Source: Nitrococcus mobilis (GTDB lineage Bacteria > Pseudomonadota > Gammaproteobacteria > Nitrococcales > Nitrococcaceae). Taken from it: a stretch of DNA of 64,000 nt. A model generated the notes under the pieces. It was not told the origin of the DNA. It saw nothing but the letters and a program-made list of their open reading frames with translations, and searched no databases. The stretch covers positions 1 to 64,000 of the forward strand of contig JAGFJL010000068.1 of the NCBI GenBank assembly GCA_024102725.1. Direction: 5' to 3'. Positions 17,092 to 25,110 of this stretch are shown one piece after another (positions within the stretch are counted from its first letter, which is position 1; each line of letters starts with the position of its first letter). The position numbers and the translations under genes are program-made.

Positions 17092-17180
17092 TGTAATTAT
17101 GAAAACAATCCAGTAACCTCCCTCGTAGCGCGCGTAACGCTTCACTGCCGGGGTGGAAATAAACACAAGCAAAGGAAGTG

Positions 17181-17195
17181 CAATGAGCGGGGCCG
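17181..17195 (+). repeat. 15-bp direct repeat, copy 1 (copy 2 at 17389-17403)
   Basis: CAATGAGCGGGGCCG occurs exactly at 17181-17195 and again at 17389-17403, 208 bases apart. Copy 1 carries an ATG preceded by AAAGGAAG. Copy 2 lies at the frameshift of the phosphopantetheinyl transferase remnant. Chance is unlikely at this distance; replication slippage or a local rearrangement is the simplest explanation. Confidence 0.6.
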
Positions 17196-17317
17196 TCGCC
17201 ATAGTAATAAGGCATCGCCCGAACGCCTGGAGCGGATCACCAATGCACCAAACACCGCAACTCTGGCGGCTGCTCGCGAACCATCCGCGCTGTTTGGGCC
17301 AAAGGGAAAGGCCAAGA

Positions 17318-17876
17318 ATGCAACTAAGCCCCGAGGAGATCCACATCTGGCGGGTGGACACCACCCAGGACGTCGAGGCGGTGCTTGCCAATGAGCGGGG
17401 CCGAGTTGCACAAAAGCGCGCGCTTGCGCCTACCGCGCGACCGCCGACGCCACCGCACGACCCGGAGCGCGCGGCGGCGAATTCTGGCGCATTACCTCAA
17501 AGCCATGGATTCGTCCTTGGACTGGGCTCTGCTCGCCGAGGCTCACTGTCATCCGCGAGAGCAGGCCTATACCGTTGGTGACGAACCGGCCGGTGCCCTG
17601 GCTCGCTTTTATCGGATCTGGACCCGCAAGGAGGCGTACCTCAAGGGTATCGGAACCGGCCTCACGCGGCCGCCGGAATCGTTCTGCACCCTGTCCGAGC
17701 GGATCGATGGCTGGTCCCTGCACAACTGGCCCGAACCACCTCCCGGCCACGTGGCCGCACTGGCAACCCCGCTGTCACGATCAGCCTGGGCGGTATGCGA
17801 ATTCGCCGTGCACGCCGACAGCTACAAGCCAATGTCAAAACCCAACCAAAGGAGAGCGCCATGGGTGACTCGTTAA
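17318..17876 (+). pseudogene. Broken 4'-phosphopantetheinyl transferase (Sfp type)
   Basis: Two frames together give a recognisable Sfp-type protein. The first frame starts at ATG 17318 with an EIHIWRVD pattern typical of the N-terminus. Near 17385 (GTGCTTGCCAATG) the match moves to the +1 frame, giving LRLPRDRRR and RRRILAHYL; dropping one T would restore continuity. After AHYLK the expected NLSHS and GVDVE segments with the magnesium ligands are missing. The text resumes as ALARFYRIWTRKEAYLKGIG, the WxxKEA motif, and ends at 17876, overlapping the next gene start. The frameshift could be a sequencing error, but the internal loss of catalytic residues argues for a dead gene. Its original role would have been to activate the NRPS T domains; another PPTase must now do that. 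Confidence 0.75.
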
Positions 17877-19279
17877 ACCTCGAGGCCTTCACGCAGCAGG
17901 CACCGATCCGCCTTGAGTCCAACGACTATCTGACACGCCAGGAACATCTCGAGTCCAATGCCCGCTCTTACCCGCGGCGCATTCCGTTGGCCCTGAAAAA
18001 GGCCCAGGGCATCTATCTGCAGGATACCACCGGACAGCTCTTCATTGATTGCCTCGCCGGGGCGGGCACATTGGTGTTGGGTCATAACCACCCGAACACC
18101 GTAGCGGCCATGCGCAAGGTTCTGGACAGCGGCATGCCCCTACACACTCTAGATCTCACCACGCCCGTCAAGGATCGCTTTATCAACGATCTGTTCTCGG
18201 TTCTGCCGCCGGAACTCTCCGAGCGAGCCCGCATTCAATTCTGCAGTCCCTCCGGCGCCGACGCCATCGAAGCGGCCCTGAAGCTGGTGAAAACGGCTAC
18301 TGGGCGCCGGGGTATCTTTGCGTTCTCCGGCGGCTATCACGGCATGACCCATGGCGCGCTTGCCCTGATGGGCAATCTCGGGCCGAAGCGACCGATCAGC
18401 GGGCTGATGCCCGAGGTGCACTTCCTGCCCTTTCCTTACGACTACCGCTGCCCCTTTGGTCTGGGCGGCGAACAGGGAATCGATGCCAGCCTCAACTACA
18501 TCCGTCACCTGCTCACGGACCCAGAGTCGGGGGTACCCACACCCGCCGCGATTGTCGTCGAGGCGGTACAGGGCGAAGGGGGTGTCATCCCGGCCCCGCT
18601 CCGATGGCTGCAGGGGCTCCGGGAGCTGACGCGCGAGCGGCACGTCCCGCTGATCATCGACGAAGTACAAACGGGGATCGGGCGCACCGGCCGGCTGTTT
18701 GCCTTCGAGCACGCCGGCATCCTGCCCGACGTCCTCGTCTTGTCCAAGGCCATCGGCGGCGGGCTACCGCTCTCCGTGGTGGTCTATGACGCGGAGCTGG
18801 ACCGCTGGGAGCCGGGCGCCCACGCGGGCACGTTCCGCGGCAACCAGCTCGCCATGGCAGCCGGCTCGGCCACGCTGACCACTATCGTCCGCGAACATCT
18901 GGCCACGCACGCCCAGCACATGGGTGATCGGCTGCGGCAGCAGCTTGTGGCGCTGCAGACGCACTACCCGGCACTGGGGGAAGTGCGCGGCCTGGGGCTG
19001 ATGCTTGGGGTGGAAATCGTCAATCCTCATGACGAGCCCGACCCCCGCGGCTGCTTCCCAGCCGACTCGGGCATGGCGCAACGCATTCAGCGGCACTGCC
19101 TGAACAACGGCGTGATCGTGGAGTTGGGCGGGCGCTTCGGCAGTACGGTACGGTTTCTGCCGCCGCTGATTATCTCGGAACAGGAGGTCGATCAAGTCGC
19201 CCGCTCCTTCGCTTCGGCCGTGGAAGCCGCCCATGCGGACAGGCGTTTACGCGACCGTCTCGTGCGCTCCGTGGGGTGA
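17861..19279 (+). CDS. L-2,4-diaminobutyrate:2-oxoglutarate aminotransferase
   Basis: 472 residues from ATG 17861, which has AAAGGAG seven bases upstream. Class-III PLP aminotransferase features are present: CSPSGADAIEAALKL, the GGYHGMTHGAL block, DEVQTGIGRTG and the Schiff-base Lys in LSKAIGGGLP. The sequence follows the EctB/PvdH branch that converts aspartate semialdehyde and Glu into 2,4-diaminobutyrate (Dab). No ectoine genes (ectA, ectC) are near, whereas an A domain of the adjacent NRPS has a Dab-like pocket, so supply of Dab for the siderophore is the likely job, as PvdH does for pyoverdine. A longer start at 17795 is possible but would run through the PPTase remnant. Confidence 0.9.
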   Translation: MGDSLNLEAFTQQAPIRLESNDYLTRQEHLESNARSYPRRIPLALKKAQGIYLQDTTGQLFIDCLAGAGTLVLGHNHPNTVAAMRKVLDSGMPLHTLDLTTPVKDRFINDLFSVLPPELSERARIQFCSPSGADAIEAALKLVKTATGRRGIFAFSGGYHGMTHGALALMGNLGPKRPISGLMPEVHFLPFPYDYRCPFGLGGEQGIDASLNYIRHLLTDPESGVPTPAAIVVEAVQGEGGVIPAPLRWLQGLRELTRERHVPLIIDEVQTGIGRTGRLFAFEHAGILPDVLVLSKAIGGGLPLSVVVYDAELDRWEPGAHAGTFRGNQLAMAAGSATLTTIVREHLATHAQHMGDRLRQQLVALQTHYPALGEVRGLGLMLGVEIVNPHDEPDPRGCFPADSGMAQRIQRHCLNNGVIVELGGRFGSTVRFLPPLIISEQEVDQVARSFASAVEAAHADRRLRDRLVRSVG

Positions 19280-19535
19280 TCCGAGGTGTCGAAATCCATG
19301 GCTCCAAGCAACGAATAATCAGAGGAGGCTAGCCGGCCCACATCACGTTTGCCCATCCGAACACGGCAGGAATGCTCTTGGAGCGGCCGACCCGAAGCTT
19401 CGAGGACGAACGTGTCGTCGACCTCCAGCTACGCACTGTTTTACGATAATCTGTCGTTTGACGGGTCTGCGGCCTAAAAACCCGCTGGTGCCGAGCCAAA
19501 GCCATTCCAAACCGCGCATGTTCTCGGTCATTTTG
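19280..19535. other. Gene-free gap between Dab aminotransferase and dinB
   Basis: About 256 bases with no convincing gene, promoter or repeat. Open frames here have no recognisable content. It marks the right edge of the siderophore block. Confidence 0.5.
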
Positions 19536-20627
19536 ATGCATGGGCTACCACGCAAAATTGTTCACATCGACATGGATGCCTACTATGCATCCGTCGAGCA
19601 GCGCGACGACCCGAGGTTGCGAGGGAAGCCGGTTATCGTGGCTTGGCGCGGGGCGCGCTCGGTTGTGTGCGCGGCAAGCTATGAGGCACGCAAATTCGGG
19701 ATACGATCCGCGATGCCGGCGGCTCGAGCCGCGCGGCTCTGTCCACAGGCCATTTTCGTCCCACCGGATTTCATTCGATATAAGGCCGTATCGAGGCAGA
19801 TTCGCGCGATCTTCTCGCGCCACACCGAGCTGATAGAACCCCTCTCGCTTGATGAGGCGTATCTGGACGTCACCGTTAACAAGCAGGGACTTCGAAGTGC
19901 GACCGAGGTGGCTGGGTCGATTCGGGCCGCCATTGGCAAGGAGCTTTCCCTAACGGCCTCCGCTGGAGTGGCCGCCAACAAATTTCTGGCGAAAATCGCC
20001 TCGGATTGGCGCAAGCCAAACGGCTTATTCGTCGTTCGGCCACACCAGGCGGCGGCGTTTCTCACACCGCTGCCGGTTTGTCAGCTACCGGGTGTTGGGA
20101 AAGTCATGACTAAACGGTTAGCCGCCATGGAGATCGTCACAGTAGGCGATTTGCGCACAACGCCGATGTCCGCCCTGGAGTGTCGCTTTGGCCAATGGGG
20201 GCGCCGCCTCCATGAGCTGTCTCTGGGCATCGACGAGCGCCCAGTGGTCACGCAGCGTCCGGCGCTACAAGTATCGGCGGAAGATACGTTTGAGAGTGAC
20301 CTTCGACTGGATGAGATCGAGCCGCATATTCGCCGACTCTCCGAAAAAACATGGTCTGCTTATCAGAAGCAACTCGCACGGATTGCGCGTACGGTTGTGC
20401 TCAAGCTCAAGACCGCGCAGTTCAAAACGCTCACTCGAAGTCTTACGCTGCACACCCCGCCCGCCACAGCGGCCGAGGTCGCAGCTATCGCCTGCGGACT
20501 GCGGGCGCGAGTCGATCTCTCTCCAGAAACACTCTACCGCCTGGTCGGTGTCGGTTTGTCCGGGCTAACCGATGCTGAACGATTTGCCGCCCAGGCCGAC
20601 CTGTTCGCAGGAAATGAATCGCCCTAG
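19536..20627 (+). CDS. dinB: DNA polymerase IV (Y-family translesion polymerase)
   Basis: 363 residues from ATG 19536, close to the 351 of E. coli. HIDMDAYYASVEQRDDP near the start and SLDEAYLDVT carry the catalytic acidic residues; PGVGKVMTKRL is the helix-hairpin-helix of the thumb. The little-finger region (SAEDTFESDL onward) follows. The enzyme extends DNA past lesions at the cost of accuracy. An upstream in-frame ATG at 19518 would add six residues; neither has a clear ribosome site. No convincing LexA box was seen upstream. The C-terminus (ADLFAG) could contain a weak beta-clamp-binding motif. The gene stands alone and converges on astA. Confidence 0.95.
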   Translation: MHGLPRKIVHIDMDAYYASVEQRDDPRLRGKPVIVAWRGARSVVCAASYEARKFGIRSAMPAARAARLCPQAIFVPPDFIRYKAVSRQIRAIFSRHTELIEPLSLDEAYLDVTVNKQGLRSATEVAGSIRAAIGKELSLTASAGVAANKFLAKIASDWRKPNGLFVVRPHQAAAFLTPLPVCQLPGVGKVMTKRLAAMEIVTVGDLRTTPMSALECRFGQWGRRLHELSLGIDERPVVTQRPALQVSAEDTFESDLRLDEIEPHIRRLSEKTWSAYQKQLARIARTVVLKLKTAQFKTLTRSLTLHTPPATAAEVAAIACGLRARVDLSPETLYRLVGVGLSGLTDAERFAAQADLFAGNESP

Positions 20628-20696
20628 GAGAGGAGGTCATCATTTGCTGCAATTGAGTCAATCTCATTGACACCCTACCGCCGCAAGCCCGGCAGG

Positions 20697-21722
20697 CTAT
20701 TTGGGAGCCACCACTCGAACCGGCGCGCCGGAATCGATGCCAAGGGCACGGCCGGTCGCCGCATCGACCAGCAGCTCATTGCCGATCCGCTCGGCCGGCA
20801 CCAGCACGCAGCGGAACTCACCCCAATGCGTGTTGCTGATCAGCCGGCGCGGAGCGCTCTCGGCAACCGAACCGATGCGCACAGGCAAACGCTCGCTGTG
20901 CCGCACGGAACGGATCTGCCCTACCCGGGCCTCCATCGTGGGTCCAGCATCGAAGATGTCCACATAACCCTCATAGTGAAACCCCTCCTCCTGCAGAAAG
21001 GTCAATGCCGCCCGTGTGTGGTCATGAACGCGGCCGATCACCGCTTGTGCATCGGCTCTGAGCAAGGGCACGTAGATGGGATTGCGTGGCATCAACTCGG
21101 CGATGAAGGTTTTGCCTCGCGTTCCCGTGAGGTAATCGGCGCGCCGAAATTCCATCGAAAAGAAATGCTGCCCCAGGGACTCCCAAAACGGTGAACGGCC
21201 CTGCTCATCGCTGACCCCGCGCATCTCGGCCACCACCTTGGAGGAAAAGCGCTCGGCGAACTCGGCGAGAAAAAGGAACCGAGACTTGGACAACAACCGG
21301 CCGTTACCGCTGTGGCGGTAGTCGGGATGTAGATACAGCGAGCCGATCTCGGCACAGCCCGTGTAGTCGTTGGTGAGATAGAGCGTCGGCACCACCTTGT
21401 GGACACCGAGCTCGCGCGAGGCATGCACGACGGTGCTGAGACGATAGCTGTAGTAAGGCTCACTCAAGCCGATACCGGTCTTGATCGCGGTGGTTCCCAC
21501 AATCCGAGCGGTGGCGCTGTCCTCAAGGACAAAGAAAAACAACCGCTCGGCTGCGCAATCGGCGCTGCTCGCCGATTGCGCGAAGCTTTGTTGTGAATGC
21601 TCGAGCCGCAGGCGCAGCGTAGCGCGGTCGCGTGGCAGTGATGTCAGCCCGACACCGGTACTCTCGACCAACGCCTCCAGCGCTTGCAGATCTCCGGGCT
21701 CGATGGGTCGAATGCTCATCAT
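20697..21722 (-). CDS. astA: Arginine N-succinyltransferase
   Basis: 341 residues, matching the family length. The protein begins MMSIRPIEPGDLQAL, a GNAT-like acyltransferase start, and contains LYLTNDYTGCAEIGSLYLHP and GNGRLLSKSR, which are characteristic of AstA/AruF. It transfers succinyl from succinyl-CoA to the alpha-amino group of arginine, the first step of the ammonia-producing arginine succinyltransferase route. The other ast genes (B, C, D, E) are not in the window. Its ATG overlaps the stop of the upstream M20 hydrolase gene by four bases (ATGA), so the two are translationally coupled. An ornithine-preferring variant is possible. Confidence 0.93.
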   Translation of the reverse strand: MMSIRPIEPGDLQALEALVESTGVGLTSLPRDRATLRLRLEHSQQSFAQSASSADCAAERLFFFVLEDSATARIVGTTAIKTGIGLSEPYYSYRLSTVVHASRELGVHKVVPTLYLTNDYTGCAEIGSLYLHPDYRHSGNGRLLSKSRFLFLAEFAERFSSKVVAEMRGVSDEQGRSPFWESLGQHFFSMEFRRADYLTGTRGKTFIAELMPRNPIYVPLLRADAQAVIGRVHDHTRAALTFLQEEGFHYEGYVDIFDAGPTMEARVGQIRSVRHSERLPVRIGSVAESAPRRLISNTHWGEFRCVLVPAERIGNELLVDAATGRALGIDSGAPVRVVAPK

Positions 21723-22963
21723 GATGATTCACCCCTGAACGCCACCCCCTCGCACCGACCACTGGCAAGGCCAAGCAGCAGTAGCGCGCTCAGCCGGCTC
21801 CGCTCGATCAGGCTGGGAAGCTCTACATACTCAGCGACGCTATGGAGACCACCGCCGATTACCCCCATCGTATCGATATTCGGCAGACCAGCGGCACTGA
21901 GATTATTGCCATCGCAGCAGCCCCCCGTATCCCGCCAGGTGATATTGAGACCCAGCGTGCGCCCGCAGCAACGCACCCACTCGAAAAGCCGCCGATGCGC
22001 CGCATCGAGAACCTTCGGTTTACGGCCGAAATCACCATGCAAGGCCAGCGTAATGCCGTCGCGGGCGTTGATCTCCTGGTTGATCGCCGCTAGCCGCCCC
22101 AACACCCACGCCTCGTCTGCCGGGTCAGACAATCGGATATTGAATCGAACGACAGCACGGTCGGGCACCATGTTCACCGGACCGCCGCCATGAACGAACC
22201 CTGGATTGACCGTCACCCCAGGTTGGCGGCCATTGAGCTCATCGACGGCGATCAGGAAATCGGCGGCGGCCCGCACCGCATTGCGCCCGAGGTGGTGCTC
22301 ACGCCCGGCGTGCGCGGCCCGGCCACGCACGACGGCGGTGAAATTACCGCTGCCCTTGCGGGCGGCCGCAAGGGCGCCATCCGCCATGGCCGGCTCGTAG
22401 ACCAGCCCCAGGTGGTTGCGTCCCGCCGCTGCGCGCAAGTGGGCAGCCGAGCCCGGCGACCCCAGCTCCTCGTCCGGATTCAGCACCACCTCCCAACCGA
22501 GACGCCCCGCCCAGGGGCTGCGCTCCAAGCATTCGAGCGCCTTGAGCATCACCAACAGGCCGCCCTTGAGATCGGCGACACCTGGACCTTTGAGTTGTGT
22601 CGGACTGACGCGCTCAGCCCTCTGAAACGCATGTTCGATACCAAAGACCGTATCCATGTGACCAACGAGTAGCACCCGCAACGCTGCGTCAGGGTACTTG
22701 GACAGGCGCAGCACCGGACCGAGCTCGCAAACGCGCGGCTCGCCGTCGTCATCAATCCGAACGATAGGCTCGAGCACAACCCTCCGCACCTGTCCACCTA
22801 GGACGCCGAACAAGTGGCTCAGCTCGGCCGCCATGCGCTCCAGACCGGCGATGTTATAGCTGCCCGAGTTGATGTCCGCCAAATACGCCAGACCGGCTAC
22901 CATCTCATCATACTGAGCCTCGAGCCAATCGAGGTAGGATGTGAGGGTCTTGAGCTCAGCCAC
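21719..22963 (-). CDS. M20-family metallohydrolase (carboxypeptidase G2-like)
   Basis: 414 residues from the GTG at 22963; the match to the family begins around there (VAELKTLTSYLDWL), and longer starts upstream have no supporting similarity. Zinc-site motifs are visible: VGHMDTVF (His, Asp), GPGVADLKGG (Asp) and NPDEELGSPGS (Glu-Glu), with a dimerisation domain in the middle containing VRGRAAHAG and a terminal His in GGGLHSVAEY. M20 enzymes cleave amide bonds of N-acyl amino acids or small peptides. Coupling to astA suggests a role around N-acylated amino acids in arginine breakdown, but the substrate is unknown. Confidence 0.88.
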   Translation of the reverse strand: MAELKTLTSYLDWLEAQYDEMVAGLAYLADINSGSYNIAGLERMAAELSHLFGVLGGQVRRVVLEPIVRIDDDGEPRVCELGPVLRLSKYPDAALRVLLVGHMDTVFGIEHAFQRAERVSPTQLKGPGVADLKGGLLVMLKALECLERSPWAGRLGWEVVLNPDEELGSPGSAAHLRAAAGRNHLGLVYEPAMADGALAAARKGSGNFTAVVRGRAAHAGREHHLGRNAVRAAADFLIAVDELNGRQPGVTVNPGFVHGGGPVNMVPDRAVVRFNIRLSDPADEAWVLGRLAAINQEINARDGITLALHGDFGRKPKVLDAAHRRLFEWVRCCGRTLGLNITWRDTGGCCDGNNLSAAGLPNIDTMGVIGGGLHSVAEYVELPSLIERSRLSALLLLGLASGRCEGVAFRGESS

Positions 22964-23222
22964 GATAGCCCATCCCGCACCAGCCGTTCGCTTGACTATG
23001 GCACTCGGCAGCCTAACCGACAGCGCCCGGCTTGACCGGACCGGGCTGCCCACCGAAATGAAAAGATGCGCACAAATTCACGCTTAACCTGCCTACCGTT
23101 TCTATCTCGAACTGCGATTCGGTTAGCATTTTTCCGCCTTCATCCGCTTTAGCATGGATTGGACTGTTTCAAATAGCATCGCGCGCAACAATGTCTTTGG
23201 GGCTCTCGCCAAGGAGGCTTGG

Positions 23223-24656
23223 ATGGAGCGTCTGTGCACGGGGGTCGACGGGCTGGATGAAATTCTGCACGGAGGGCTCATCCCGCAACGCTCGTACCTG
23301 ATACGGGGCGGGCCCGGCCGGGGCAAAACGACGCTCGGACTGCACTTCCTCACCGCGGTCGATGACAGCGAATCCGCTTTGTTCATCGGCTTTCAGGAAC
23401 CGGAAGCGCAGTTGCACAGCAATGCGGCCTCGCTGGGAATCGACGTCTCGGCGGTCACTTTCCTGAGCCTCGCACCCGATGCGCAGTTCTTCACCGAGCA
23501 GCAAAGCTACGATGTCTTTGCCGCAGCAGATGTCGAACAACAACCGCTTGTCGAGGCGATTATACAGGCGGTAGAGCACCATCACCCAACTCGCGTGTTC
23601 GTCGATTCGCTATCCCAGCTTCGCTTTCTCTCCACGGACATTTTTCAGTATCGCAAGCAAGTACTGTCATTCCTACGCTACCTGACCCAACGAGGCGCAA
23701 CCGTGTTGTTCTCCTCCGAGAGCAGTCGCGAATTGCCCGACGACGACCTGCAATTCATCGCCGATGGCGTGATTAACCTGGAAGCGGACGTTTCTGGACC
23801 GGCCATTCGAATATCGAAAATGCGCGGCTCGAGCTTCCGCTTCGGAATGCATCACATGCGCGTCGCCGGCGGCGGCTTGAAGGTCTTTCCGCGCATGATC
23901 CCAGCAAGCAGCCGGCGGGCTGAACTCCAGTTGCAGTGTTGGGGCACGGGGGTGAAGAAAATCGATGAACTCCTACATGGCGGACTGGCGGCGAGTACGG
24001 TTTCCTTGATTACCGGGCCATCCGGTATCGGCAAATCAACCTTGGCGGCCCTGTTCGTTGCCGAAGCGGCGCGCCGAGGCGAGCGGGCCGCGATCTTTCT
24101 GTTCGAGGAAGAAATTGCCTTCTTCCTGCGCCGGGCCAAGAATCTCCACCTGCCGCTGGAGGAGCCTTTTGCCGATGGCCGAATCTCGATCGAACAAGTA
24201 GAGCCCATGCGCTACCTAGTCGACGAGTTCACCATGCGGGTGCGTGAACAGGTCGAGGAGGCTGACGTCAAAATGGTGGTGCTCGACAGCGTTACCGGCT
24301 TCGAGATCGCGCTGGGTGGGGAGGCCGTTAGAGAGCGCTTGCACGCCTTCGCCAAGGGCCTGAGCCGATTGGGCGTTACGGTACTGCTGATCAATGAGAT
24401 CGAGGCCATGACCGGAGAGTTCCGCATCTCGGAGAAGAGCATCAGCTACCTCTCGGACAACGTGATCTTTCTGCGCTACATGGAGATCGACGGCATGCTC
24501 AAAAAGGCGATCGGCGTTCTCAAGAAGCGGCTCAGCGGTTTTGACAACCGGCTGCACACGTTCGAGATCGGCCCTGGGGCATTCAAGATCGGCGCGCCGA
24601 TCCATGGTCTGCATGGGGTGTTGGGGGGAACCCCAATGCCCCAGGACGAATCATGA
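23223..24656 (+). CDS. KaiC-like double-domain RecA/DnaB-type ATPase
   Basis: 477 residues from ATG 23223, preceded by AAGGAGG at six bases. Two KaiC domains are present: CI with Walker A GGPGRGKTT and CII with GPSGIGKST. The paired catalytic Glu is kept in CII (FLFEEE) but altered in CI (GFQEPE). At the site of the KaiC phosphorylation pair Ser431/Thr432 the sequence is I-S408-Y409 in SISYLSDNVIFLRYME, so one Ser remains and Thr is replaced by Tyr. No kaiA or kaiB is near. It forms an operon with a receiver-like protein and an EAL protein, suggesting a regulatory ATPase/kinase feeding c-di-GMP signalling rather than a true clock. Confidence 0.92.
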   Translation: MERLCTGVDGLDEILHGGLIPQRSYLIRGGPGRGKTTLGLHFLTAVDDSESALFIGFQEPEAQLHSNAASLGIDVSAVTFLSLAPDAQFFTEQQSYDVFAAADVEQQPLVEAIIQAVEHHHPTRVFVDSLSQLRFLSTDIFQYRKQVLSFLRYLTQRGATVLFSSESSRELPDDDLQFIADGVINLEADVSGPAIRISKMRGSSFRFGMHHMRVAGGGLKVFPRMIPASSRRAELQLQCWGTGVKKIDELLHGGLAASTVSLITGPSGIGKSTLAALFVAEAARRGERAAIFLFEEEIAFFLRRAKNLHLPLEEPFADGRISIEQVEPMRYLVDEFTMRVREQVEEADVKMVVLDSVTGFEIALGGEAVRERLHAFAKGLSRLGVTVLLINEIEAMTGEFRISEKSISYLSDNVIFLRYMEIDGMLKKAIGVLKKRLSGFDNRLHTFEIGPGAFKIGAPIHGLHGVLGGTPMPQDES

Positions 24657-25030
24657 TAGCAGCGGCTGCAGCCACGATCCTGCTGGTCATGAAAAAGCCC
24701 GGCAACGTGCGCGTCATGCAACAGACACTCGCTCGGTCCGGCTACACGGGTAAGATGATCTCCGGCGTGGCGGAGCTGCAGGCGACCCTGGCAGAGCCAC
24801 TCTCCCCGCGCCTAGGGATTGTGGACGTCACCGATTTCGGTTCCAACGGCCGGCAAATACATACCATATATACCTGCTTGCAGGAGCGCAGTATCCCGTT
24901 CGTCGTGCTCTCGGCACCGCAAGCGCTCGATCTCGGTAACCACTCATTCGCATATGGCGCCACCAACGTTTTGCCCAAGCCGATTGCGAAGTCCGCGCTG
25001 CTCCAGCTTATTCATGGTTTGGCGGCTTAG
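24653..25030 (+). CDS. Stand-alone receiver-like (pseudo-receiver) protein
   Basis: 125 residues with a CheY-like pattern: beta-1 ILLV, a possible phospho-acceptor Asp in LGIVDVTDFG, Ser in VVLSAP and the conserved Lys in VLPKPI. The acidic pair that normally follows beta-1 (DD) is Met-Lys here (ILLVMKKPGN), so magnesium binding and phosphorylation are doubtful. Its start overlaps the stop of the KaiC-like gene (ATGA), implying coupled translation and a shared function, possibly as a binding partner of that ATPase. Confidence 0.8.
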   Translation: MIAAAAATILLVMKKPGNVRVMQQTLARSGYTGKMISGVAELQATLAEPLSPRLGIVDVTDFGSNGRQIHTIYTCLQERSIPFVVLSAPQALDLGNHSFAYGATNVLPKPIAKSALLQLIHGLAA

Positions 25031-25110
25031 GATAGCTTATCAGCACACCGGTGAGCACGGCCGGCCGCTGTCCTTCGCAATCCGGGTCCGGCCTGAAAAG
25101 GTGATCGGCT

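Noticed and set aside
17861-19279. Assignment of the aminotransferase to ectoine synthesis (ectB)
   Set aside because: No ectA or ectC adjacent; the NRPS context and Dab-like A domain favour siderophore supply.
19420-19470. LexA-like site upstream of dinB
   Set aside because: CTGTTTTACGATAATCTGT has a CTGT start but lacks the paired ACAG at the right distance.
23223-24656. A true circadian clock cluster
   Set aside because: No kaiA or kaiB nearby, and the Thr of the KaiC phosphorylation pair is replaced by Tyr.
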